A DNA stretch of 21,703 nucleotides from NCBI GenBank assembly GCA_046262415.1, contig JBHEMU010000167.1:1-21703 (forward strand), in the 5' to 3' direction. Below, piece after piece: positions 7,787-12,996 of this stretch (positions are counted from its first letter, which is position 1; every line of letters begins with the position of its first letter). The notes under the pieces are model-generated. The model was not told where the DNA came from. It saw only the letters and a list, made by a program, of their open reading frames with translations, and made no database searches. The position numbers were made by a program, and so were the translations under genes. Source of the DNA: JACDAS01 sp046262415. Lineage in GTDB: Bacteria; Actinomycetota; Thermoleophilia; Gaiellales; Gaiellaceae.

Positions 7787-8710
7787 ATGCCCCTGCTGAT
7801 CGTCGCTCTCGCCGCCCTCTTCCTCGTCCTGATCGTCGTCGGGCGCGCCGTCCGGATCATCCCGCAGGCGCGCGCCGGGATCGTCGAGCGGCTCGGCCGC
7901 TACAGCAAGACGCTCGACCCCGGCCTCCACCTCCTGCTCCCGTTCGTCGACCGCCTCCGCCGGCCGCTCGTCGACCTGCGCGAGCAGGTCGTCACCTTCG
8001 AGCCGCAGCCCGTGATCACGCAGGACAACGTCACGATCTCGATCGACACCGTCTTCTACTTCACGATCACCGACCCGTTCCGCGCCACCTACGAGGTCGC
8101 GAACCTGCTCCTCGCCGTCGAGCAGCTGACGATCACGACGCTGCGGAACGTGATCGGCTCGCTCTCCCTCGAGGAGGCGCTCACCTCCCGCGACAAGATC
8201 AACAGCGAGCTCCGCATCGTGCTCGACGAGGCGACCGAGCGCTGGGGCATCCGCGTCAACCGGATCGAGCTGAAGTCGATCGACCCGCCGGGGACGATCC
8301 AGGAGGCGATGGAGATGCAGATGCGTGCCGAGCGGAACAAGCGCGCCGCGATCCTCAACGCCGAGGGCGAGAAGCAGTCCCAGATCCTGACCGCGGAGGG
8401 CGCGCGCGCCGCCGCCATCCTCAAGGCGGAGGGCGAGAAGGAGGCGAAGATTCTCCGCGCGATCGGCGAGGCCGAGGCGACCCGCCAGGTGTTCCAGGCG
8501 ATCCACGACGGCAACCCGACGCCGGACCTGCTCGCCTACCAGTACCTGCTGACGCTGCCGCAGGTGGCCGACGGGCAGTCGATGAAGCTGCTGCTCCTGC
8601 CGTCGGACGCACTCGGCACGATGGGCGCGGCGTCGGCGTTCGGAGCCGCGTTCCAGGCCGGCCAGGAGACGGCCAAGGGCGCGGACGGGCGTCCCACCGC
8701 GCAGCAGTAG
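7787..8710 (+). CDS. SPFH/stomatin-like membrane protein (QmcA/HflK-type)
   Basis: A 307-aa SPFH (stomatin/prohibitin/flotillin/HflK) protein. A single N-terminal transmembrane helix (about residues 2-20) is followed by the SPFH domain: IIPQARAGIVERLGRY, then LDPGLHLLLPFVDR and VYFTITDP-like strands. A charged coiled coil follows (about 175-245) with repeated AEGEK/AEGAR motifs typical of stomatin oligomers, and then a short Ala-rich tail. These proteins form large membrane rings that organise microdomains and modulate proteases. The stop TAG directly abuts the ATG of the NfeD gene. SPFH-NfeD pairing is a well-known conserved arrangement and supports the call. A GGAGG 9 nt upstream supports the start at 7787. 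Confidence 0.94.
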   Translation: MPLLIVALAALFLVLIVVGRAVRIIPQARAGIVERLGRYSKTLDPGLHLLLPFVDRLRRPLVDLREQVVTFEPQPVITQDNVTISIDTVFYFTITDPFRATYEVANLLLAVEQLTITTLRNVIGSLSLEEALTSRDKINSELRIVLDEATERWGIRVNRIELKSIDPPGTIQEAMEMQMRAERNKRAAILNAEGEKQSQILTAEGARAAAILKAEGEKEAKILRAIGEAEATRQVFQAIHDGNPTPDLLAYQYLLTLPQVADGQSMKLLLLPSDALGTMGAASAFGAAFQAGQETAKGADGRPTAQQ

Positions 8711-9157
8711 ATGGACTGGATCTTCTGGCTGGTCGTCGGCGTCGTCCTGCTCGGACTCGAGGCGATGACGCTCGCGTTCGTCGCGGTCTACTTCGGCGTC
8801 GCCGCGCTCGCGGTGGCGGTCGTGGCGGGGCTGGGCGCGCCGGTGTGGCTCCAGGTCGTGATCTTCTGCGGCGTGTCGCTGCTCGGGCTCGGCCTGACCA
8901 GACGGATCGCGACGCGCATGTTCCGCGGCCCCGTCGTCAAGTCGAACGTGCACACGCTCGCGGGCCGCCGCGGCGTGGTGACGCAGGCGATCGACGCGCA
9001 CGAGGGTCGGGGGCAGGTCCGCATCGGCACCGAGTACTGGACGGCGCGCGCGTACTTCGAGGACGCTCCGACGATCGCGACGGGCGCGCGAGTCGAGGTC
9101 GTGCGGGTCGAGGGCGTCACGGCGATCGTGCTGCCGATCGACGAGCCCGTCACCTAA
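8711..9157 (+). CDS. NfeD family membrane protein (short, OB-fold type)
   Basis: A 148-aa protein with about three hydrophobic helices (residues 4-19, 21-41, 45-63) and a C-terminal soluble beta-rich domain (about 75-145: LAGRRGVVTQAI...GQVRIGTEYWTARA...GARVEVVRVEGVTAIVLPI) matching the NfeD OB fold. It lacks the N-terminal serine-protease domain of long NfeD proteins, so it is the short form that partners SPFH proteins in the membrane (compare E. coli QmcA-YbbK). The ATG follows the preceding TAG with no gap. Its TAA (9155-9157) is directly followed by a hairpin repeat that may act as terminator. Confidence 0.93.
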   Translation: MDWIFWLVVGVVLLGLEAMTLAFVAVYFGVAALAVAVVAGLGAPVWLQVVIFCGVSLLGLGLTRRIATRMFRGPVVKSNVHTLAGRRGVVTQAIDAHEGRGQVRIGTEYWTARAYFEDAPTIATGARVEVVRVEGVTAIVLPIDEPVT

Positions 9158-9253
9158 GGCGGCGCTTGCGACGCCGACCTCAGGAGCGCGGGCTTGCCCG
9201 CGCTCCGTCTGAGCCGACCGCACGAGCGGATCCGGGGAGAGACCGACGCTCCC
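9158..9253 (+). repeat. REP-like hairpin element, copy A
   Basis: First of two tandem copies (period 97 nt); an inverted third copy lies at 18581-18675. It starts at the base after the nfeD stop. Hairpin 1 is GGCGGCGC/GCGACGCC (9158-9175, one mismatch). Hairpin 2 is a perfect 11-bp stem GGAGCGCGGGC/GCCCGCGCTCC with a TT loop (9183-9206), flanked by CTCA and TCTGAG. A less conserved tail follows with ATCCGGG and a terminal GACGCTCC-like end. It lies between convergent genes and may end transcription from both sides. No transposase is nearby. Confidence 0.85.
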
Positions 9254-9254
9254 A

Positions 9255-9350
9255 GGCGGCGCTTGCGACGCCGACCTCAGGAGCGCGGGCTTGCCCGGGC
9301 TCCGTCTGAGCGGACTGACGAGCGCATCCGGGTAGAGCTTCACGCTTGTA
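9255..9350 (+). repeat. REP-like hairpin element, copy B
   Basis: Direct repeat of copy A, nearly identical over the first 65 nt. Its main stem (9280-9290 with 9293-9303) has one mismatch because the right arm reads GCCCGGGCTCC. The tail (ATCCGGGTAGAGCTTCACGCT) is closer to the inverted copy at 18.6 kb than to copy A. It ends just before the stop codon of the small minus-strand gene at 9355. Confidence 0.85.
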
Positions 9351-9354
9351 GCGC

Positions 9355-9590
9355 TTAGCTGTCTCGCTCGGTCCCGTCGTCGAAGACGCAGACGTGGTGC
9401 GGCGGCAGCCACTCCCAGCGGATCGCGACCCCGATCCGCTTGCCGATCCGGGGCGCGCCAGGCGGCGTTGCCCCGCACCGTTCGAAGGCGCGGTTGTGGT
9501 CGATTCGCCTGTAGGTCGCGAGCGTGAAAAGGCCGCTAGCACCACGGCGCCGAGAGCGAGAACGATCCGCATCGCCACTCGCAGCGGCAT
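9355..9590 (-). pseudogene. Frameshifted small membrane-anchored protein (78 aa when repaired)
   Basis: Two overlapping minus-strand frames look like the halves of one protein. From ATG 9590, only 3 nt after the rhomboid stop, the sequence encodes a signal-anchor-like MPLRVAMRIVLALGAVVLAA. It then runs into a T4 tract at about 9526-9529, after which that frame turns low-complexity. The -1 frame reads TLATYRRIDHNRAFERC, then GVAIRWEWLPPHHVCVFDDG, and ends at TAA (9355-9357). One extra T in the tract (T5) would join them into a 78-aa protein with one N-terminal helix and a short soluble tail. It is either a real frameshift mutation, slippage, or a sequencing/assembly indel. I do not recognise the family. 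Placement suggests cotranscription with the rhomboid gene. Confidence 0.6.
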
Positions 9591-9593
9591 CCG

Positions 9594-10436
9594 CTACGCG
9601 AGCCCCCGCACCTTCCAGTACGAGAGCGCGACCGAGATCACGGCCACGGCCAGGAGCCCGGCGAGGCCGGCTACCCCCAGTCGCCCGTAGGCGGCGTGCC
9701 CCCGCCCGAACCGCGCCAGGGCGAGCGTGCCGGCGATGCCGCCGGCGAGCCCGCCCAGGTGGCCGCCGATGGAGATGTTCGGCGCGTAGAACGTGAAGGC
9801 GAGGTTGACCGCGATCAGCGTCAGCGCGTTCCCCGCGAGGCTTCCGGTCTGCTGGTACTCGATGATCAGCATCGCGCCGAGGATCCCGAAGATGGCCCCT
9901 GAAGCGCCGACCGTGATGCTGTTCGGGGGGCTCGCGAGCAAGGCTCCGGCCGAGCCGGCCAGTCCCGAGGCGACGTAGAGGGCGAGGAAGCGCGCGGAGC
10001 CGAGGTAGGTCTCGACGATGCTGCCGAGCCACCAGAGCGCGAGCATGTTGAAGATGATGTGGAGCAGGCTCGCGTGCAGGAAGGCCGACGTGCCCAGCCG
10101 CCACCAGTCGCCCGTGGCGATCAGCGGGCCGATCAGCGCTCCATCGAAGAAGTACCGCCCGCCGGGGTCGTTGATGCCCGCTCCCTGGTAGACCGTGACC
10201 AGGTAGACGGCCACGTTGATGCCGAACAGCGCCTTGGTCACGGGCGCCCCCGTCCCCCCGATCCGGGTGCGGCTCACGCTCCGGGCGACGCGCGCGGCGC
10301 CGGTCGGACGCCCTGAGTGGTCCGGGCAGCGGATCCCCACGGGTGCCGGGGTCATGCAGTCGACGCAGATCGGGCGCCCGCACTCCGAGCAGGACAGGCC
10401 GGTCTCGCGGTCGGGATGGCGGTAGCAGGTGGGCAT
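9594..10436 (-). CDS. Rhomboid family intramembrane serine protease with N-terminal zinc-binding module
   Basis: A 280-aa protein. Residues 4-40 form a B-box-like zinc module (CYRH...CSEC...CVDC...CPDH: C4, H7, C16, C19, C24, C27, C37, H40). A linker is followed by about six to seven membrane helices from residue 68. The rhomboid core has HASLLHIIFNMLALWWLG (121-138), the nucleophile Ser179 in GASGAIFG and the catalytic His226 in GGHLGGL. It should cleave membrane-embedded substrates; targets are unknown. Start ATG 10436 was chosen because it directly precedes the zinc module. The frame is open to 10490, and a -10-like TACGCT lies at 10453-10458 on the minus strand. No ribosome-binding site is visible. 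The zinc-module plus rhomboid architecture is common in actinobacteria. Confidence 0.93.
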   Translation of the reverse strand: MPTCYRHPDRETGLSCSECGRPICVDCMTPAPVGIRCPDHSGRPTGAARVARSVSRTRIGGTGAPVTKALFGINVAVYLVTVYQGAGINDPGGRYFFDGALIGPLIATGDWWRLGTSAFLHASLLHIIFNMLALWWLGSIVETYLGSARFLALYVASGLAGSAGALLASPPNSITVGASGAIFGILGAMLIIEYQQTGSLAGNALTLIAVNLAFTFYAPNISIGGHLGGLAGGIAGTLALARFGRGHAAYGRLGVAGLAGLLAVAVISVALSYWKVRGLA

Positions 10437-10493
10437 CGCGGAAGCGGCGAGTAGCGTACCCGTGGGCATGCGCGTCCACGTCGCGTTCACTCC

Positions 10494-10512
10494 GGCGGAG
10501 GCGCTCTCCGCC
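10494..10512 (-). terminator. Hairpin between vapC and the rhomboid gene
   Basis: A perfect 7-bp inverted repeat, GGCGGAG (10494-10500) and CTCCGCC (10506-10512), with a 5-nt loop lies about 38 nt downstream of the vapC stop, in a 114-nt gap between two minus-strand genes. No T-run follows. It may end the toxin-antitoxin transcript, but this rests on structure alone. Confidence 0.35.
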
Positions 10513-10550
10513 CGACATGGTCGGGGCGCCGGCTGAGATCGCGGCGGCGC

Positions 10551-10937
10551 CTATGCGATGACCCGCACGAGCGGGAAGGGGCCCCAGCTTTCGTCTGCCG
10601 TCAGCACGGCGTCCGCGCCGAGAGCGATGCCACACGCGATCACGAGCGCATCCGGCAGGCGTAGCGATCGGTCGGCGGCCCGCAGCCCAGCCGCTTGCTC
10701 CGCGATCTCCGCTCCGATCGGCTCCACCTTCAGCCCGACGTTCTCGAGCTCCGTGCGCACGGCGTCTGACACGCCCTCTCGCGTCGCCCGAACGAGTACC
10801 TCGGCGTACGCGGAAGCCGGAAGCCGGAGATCGTCCTCGGCATGGTCCTCGAGTGCCGCGACCGCGCGAACGTGGTGCGCATCGAGCGCGTCCAGATAGC
10901 CGATCACGACGCTCGCGTCGAGGACGATCAGCGCCAC
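10551..10937 (-). CDS. vapC: PIN-domain toxin, VapC-type ribonuclease
   Basis: A 128-aa PIN-domain protein with the acidic active-site set of the family: Asp7 (IVLDAS), Glu46 (AYAEVL), Asp96 (LPDALVIA) and Asp115 (LTADES), which coordinate Mg2+/Mn2+ for endoribonuclease action. VapC toxins cleave specific RNAs, often tRNA or rRNA loops, to halt translation; the target here is unknown. The GTG start lies inside the antitoxin gene, a 10-nt overlap typical of TA operons. All key residues are intact, so it should be active. The locus lies downstream of the antitoxin and diverges from the SOS-controlled imuB gene. Confidence 0.93.
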   Translation of the reverse strand: MALIVLDASVVIGYLDALDAHHVRAVAALEDHAEDDLRLPASAYAEVLVRATREGVSDAVRTELENVGLKVEPIGAEIAEQAAGLRAADRSLRLPDALVIACGIALGADAVLTADESWGPFPLVRVIA

Positions 10938-11191
10938 TCGTCGCGCAACTGGTCGAGGTGCCCCGGCGGATAGAGACCGCTGAACCGCCCGGCCCCCGCT
11001 TTGATCGCAGCTCGCCGGCGGTCGCCGAGGCTCGGGGACGGCGTGAGGACGATCCTTCCCTGGGCGTCTACATCGACCTTCAACTCGTCCCCGGGCCGCA
11101 GACCTGTGGCTGCGACGGTTCGCACGGGGATCGTCACCTGCCGCTTGCTGGAGAGTCTCGTATAGCCACGTCTACGCTTGGTTTCACTCAC
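10928..11191 (-). CDS. vapB: AbrB/MazE-type antitoxin (VapB)
   Basis: An 87-aa protein with an N-terminal SpoVT/AbrB swapped-hairpin DNA-binding domain (about residues 11-53: YTRLSSKRQVTIPVRTVAATGLRPGDELKVDVDAQGRIVLTPS, listed here in part as KRQVTIP, LRPGDEL and GRIVLTP). A C-terminal tail (FSGLYPPGHLDQLRDEWR) would be expected to wrap the toxin. It normally represses its own operon. GTG 11191 was chosen because a -10-like TAAGCT sits 9 nt upstream and there is no ribosome-binding site, suggesting a leaderless mRNA. The C-terminus overlaps vapC by 10 nt. Only 60 bp separate this start from the divergent imuB ATG, and that spacer contains the LexA boxes. Confidence 0.9.
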   Translation of the reverse strand: MSETKRRRGYTRLSSKRQVTIPVRTVAATGLRPGDELKVDVDAQGRIVLTPSPSLGDRRRAAIKAGAGRFSGLYPPGHLDQLRDEWR

Positions 11192-11200
11192 TCTGAGTCA

Positions 11201-11206
11201 AGCTTA
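11201..11206 (-). promoter_or_regulatory. Putative vapBC -10 element
   Basis: On the minus strand TAAGCT (TAnnnT) ends 9 nt before the vapB GTG, giving a transcription start near the start codon. A GTCAA...TTGAC inverted repeat (11197-11201 and 11213-11217) overlaps it and could be the autoregulatory operator. Both are inferred from pattern only. Confidence 0.4.
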
Positions 11207-11212
11207 TCCGAT

Positions 11213-11241
11213 TTGACAGCGAACGTGCGTTCGGGTAGAAC
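11213..11241 (+). promoter_or_regulatory. imuB: imuB promoter (-35 TTGACA, 17-nt spacer, -10 TAGAAC)
   Basis: A perfect -35 TTGACA (11213-11218) is followed by exactly 17 nt and then TAGAAC (11236-11241), 10 nt before the imuB ATG. Transcription should begin at or within a few bases of the ATG, giving a leaderless mRNA; no ribosome-binding site is visible. Both LexA boxes lie between the -35 and the start codon, so LexA would block RNA polymerase directly. Confidence 0.7.
11220..11233 (+). promoter_or_regulatory. SOS box 1 (LexA operator)
   Basis: CGAACGTGCGTTCG is a perfect 14-bp palindrome matching the GAACnnnnGTTC LexA operator of Gram-positive bacteria and actinobacteria. It occupies the spacer between the -35 and -10 of the imuB promoter. 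Confidence 0.88.
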
Positions 11242-11249
11242 ATGTGTTC
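11238..11249 (+). promoter_or_regulatory. SOS box 2 (LexA operator)
   Basis: GAACATGTGTTC is a second perfect match to GAACnnnnGTTC. It starts 17 nt after the first core (11221), overlaps the -10 hexamer and ends 2 nt before the imuB ATG. Two full-consensus operators in tandem suggest tight or cooperative repression. Confidence 0.88.
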
Positions 11250-11251
11250 GT

Positions 11252-12436
11252 ATGATCGCCTGCATCCTCGTTCCGGCCTTCGATCTCCGTGCTGCGCTGC
11301 GCGAGCGGCCCAGGCTCGCGCTCGAACCCGCCGCGCTCGCGCCGCGGCCCGGCACCGATCCCAGGCTGGGTCCGGTCACCGCAGCCGCGGAGGCGGCGGG
11401 CGTCAAGCCCGGCATGCGACTCGGCGAGGCGCTCGCCACGTGCCCCGCGCTCGTGCTCGTGGAGCCCGACCCGGCCGCTGCCGAGCAGGAGTGGGAGGGG
11501 ATCCTACGCCGGCTCGAGCAGGCCGGCGTCGCGGTCGAATCGGTCGACCTCGGCTGCGTGTACTTCGAGACGCGCGGAGTCGAGCGTCTCTACGGCGGAG
11601 TCGAGCCGACGCTCGAGCGCGCGCTCGCCGCTGTCGGTCCTGCCTGGGATCCCCGCGCGGGCGTGGCGCAGCGCCGGTTTGCCGCCCTGGCGGCGGCGAA
11701 CGTCGCGCGGCCCGGGCAGATCCTCGTCGTCTCGAACGAGCGCACGCGCGACTTCCTCGCGCCGCTGCCGCTGACGCTTCTCCCGCTCGAGCCCGAGCGG
11801 CGAGAGGAGCTGGCGGAGCTGGGCGTGCGCTCGCTCGGAGAGCTTGCCGGGCTTCCGGGCGCGGCCGTGGCCGATCGACTGGGGCCCGACGGCCGGCGCG
11901 CCTGGAGCCTGGCGAGGGGTGACGGACGGAGGCGGGTCGAGCCGCGGAAACCGGCCGAGACGCTCGCCGAGCTGCTCGAGTTTCCCGAGGCGGTGGGGAA
12001 CGAGCTCACCCTCCGCCGTGCGCTCGGCGCCCTGCTGAAGCGGGTGCTCGCCCGGCCGGAGCGGGGCGACCGGGAGCCTCGCAAGCTGGCGCTGTCGGCC
12101 AGGCTCGTCGACGGCGGCTCCTGGCGGCGTACGGTCACGCTGCGCGAGGCGACGGCCGAGCGCGACCGGCTCCGTGCGGCGCTCGGGCCTCGCCTCGCCG
12201 AGCTGCCGGGGCCCGTGAGGTCACTCGGAGTCGAGCTCGTCGAGCTCGGTCGGCCGGGCGGCCGCCAGCTCGAGCTCGTCCGGCCCGACGGAGCCGAGGC
12301 GGAGAGCTCGCTCCAGGAAGGGCTGCGCCAGGTGCGCGCGAGCGCCGGATCGGGAGCCGTCTGCACCGTCGTCGAGGTCGCACCGTGGTCGCGCCTACCA
12401 GAGCAGCGCGCGCTGCTCGTCCCGCGAGACGCGTAG
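11252..12436 (+). CDS. imuB: ImuB-type catalytically inactive Y-family DNA polymerase
   Basis: A 394-aa Y-family polymerase relative. In actinobacteria ImuB is a non-catalytic adaptor that brings the error-prone polymerase DnaE2 to the beta clamp for SOS translesion synthesis. The catalytic acids are missing: the N-terminus reads ILVPAFDL where active enzymes have a DxD-type motif, and the later SVDEAYLD-type motif is SVDLGCVYFET (97-107). Palm/fingers-like and little-finger regions follow. QLELVR (339-344) is a plausible beta-clamp-binding motif, and the ending PWSRLPEQRALLVPRD is typical of ImuB. ATG 11252 was chosen over a longer open frame because the family N-terminus begins there and the SOS promoter lies just upstream. 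Cassette context with dnaE2 supports the call. No imuA' gene is present in the window. Confidence 0.88.
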   Translation: MIACILVPAFDLRAALRERPRLALEPAALAPRPGTDPRLGPVTAAAEAAGVKPGMRLGEALATCPALVLVEPDPAAAEQEWEGILRRLEQAGVAVESVDLGCVYFETRGVERLYGGVEPTLERALAAVGPAWDPRAGVAQRRFAALAAANVARPGQILVVSNERTRDFLAPLPLTLLPLEPERREELAELGVRSLGELAGLPGAAVADRLGPDGRRAWSLARGDGRRRVEPRKPAETLAELLEFPEAVGNELTLRRALGALLKRVLARPERGDREPRKLALSARLVDGGSWRRTVTLREATAERDRLRAALGPRLAELPGPVRSLGVELVELGRPGGRQLELVRPDGAEAESSLQEGLRQVRASAGSGAVCTVVEVAPWSRLPEQRALLVPRDA

Positions 12437-12447
12437 CGGGATGACGG

Positions 12448-12762
12448 ATGGAAGGAAGGGGTGATGGCGCTTCGAGCCCACTGACGGTCGACCCGCAGCA
12501 CGTGCACGTGCACGGAGGCGGGCGTTCGCGTGCGCTCAACGAGCCCCGCCCGGCGCTCGTGGAGACGAGCTTCGACGGAACGCCCTGGCAGGTGAACCGC
12601 CGGTGTGTCGCGCTCGTGCGCGAGGAATGGCGCGTCGTCGACCGCTGGTGGACCGAGGACCCGGTCAGCCGGCGCTACTTCGAGCTGGTGCTCGAGAGCG
12701 GCGAGAACGTGGTCGTCTACCGGGACGAGGAGCGCGGCGGATGGTTCACGCAGCGTGCCTAG
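12448..12762 (+). CDS. Small conserved protein of the imuB-dnaE2 cassette (DUF6504-like)
   Basis: A 104-aa protein beginning 11 nt after the imuB stop. The first 30 or so residues are low-complexity (HVHVHGGG). The conserved-looking part is about residues 35-104: FDGTPWQVNRRCVALVREEW, then VVDRWWTEDPVSRRYFELVLESGENVVVYRD and GGWFTQRA. This pattern of a basic strand, the RWW motif and a C-terminal 'Y-RD...W' strand resembles, from memory, the DUF6504 family often found beside ImuB/DnaE2 genes. The molecular function is unknown. The start could be one of several in-frame GTGs further in. It is probably cotranscribed with imuB and so SOS-induced. Its last 17 nt overlap the antisense TfoX-like gene. 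Confidence 0.75.
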   Translation: MEGRGDGASSPLTVDPQHVHVHGGGRSRALNEPRPALVETSFDGTPWQVNRRCVALVREEWRVVDRWWTEDPVSRRYFELVLESGENVVVYRDEERGGWFTQRA

Positions 12763-12988
12763 TGCGCTCGATCCTGGGGTCGAAGTGCGCGGCGCCCTCG
12801 AGCGAGAGCGCTCCCTCGCGTGTCTCAGCCACCGGGAGCTTGAAGACCATCGAGTCCTGCCACAGCCCTGCGGCGGCCTTGCCGTTCGTCTTGATGCAGG
12901 GCATCCCGAACATCTTTCCGACCTCGACGTGCGCGTTGTGCGCCGCCAGGTCGTCGGCGATCTCCGCGTACCGCTCGCTCGCGTCCAT
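12746..12988 (-). CDS. TfoX N-terminal domain-like protein, short (80 aa), antisense within the SOS cassette
   Basis: An 80-aa minus-strand protein: MDASERYAEIADDLAAHNAH, then VEVGKMFGMPCIKTNGKAAAG and LWQDSMVFKLPVAE, then LEGAAHFDP. The KMFGMPC...GKA.AGL...MVFKLP pattern is typical of small TfoX-N/YjbR-like proteins of unknown function. Relatives usually continue after FDP with a GRPMKEWV-type segment; here the protein stops soon after (RIERTRHAA), so the C-terminus seems to have been lost or replaced where it meets the DUF6504-like gene (17-nt overlap, tail to tail). ATG 12988 begins the homology. It diverges from dnaE2 with only 8 nt between start codons. Being antisense to a presumed imuB-dnaE2 transcript is unusual. 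Confidence 0.8.
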   Translation of the reverse strand: MDASERYAEIADDLAAHNAHVEVGKMFGMPCIKTNGKAAAGLWQDSMVFKLPVAETREGALSLEGAAHFDPRIERTRHAA

Positions 12989-12996
12989 CCGGACCG

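Noticed and set aside
9158..9350. CRISPR array
   Set aside because: There are two direct copies of a 97-nt element with internal hairpins, no short repeat/spacer alternation and no cas genes.
9158..9350. Insertion sequence
   Set aside because: No transposase frame, no target-site duplication visible; the elements are too short.
11252..12436. Active DNA polymerase IV (DinB)
   Set aside because: The catalytic carboxylates of both motifs are absent (ILVPAF and SVDLGC), and the dnaE2 context fits ImuB.
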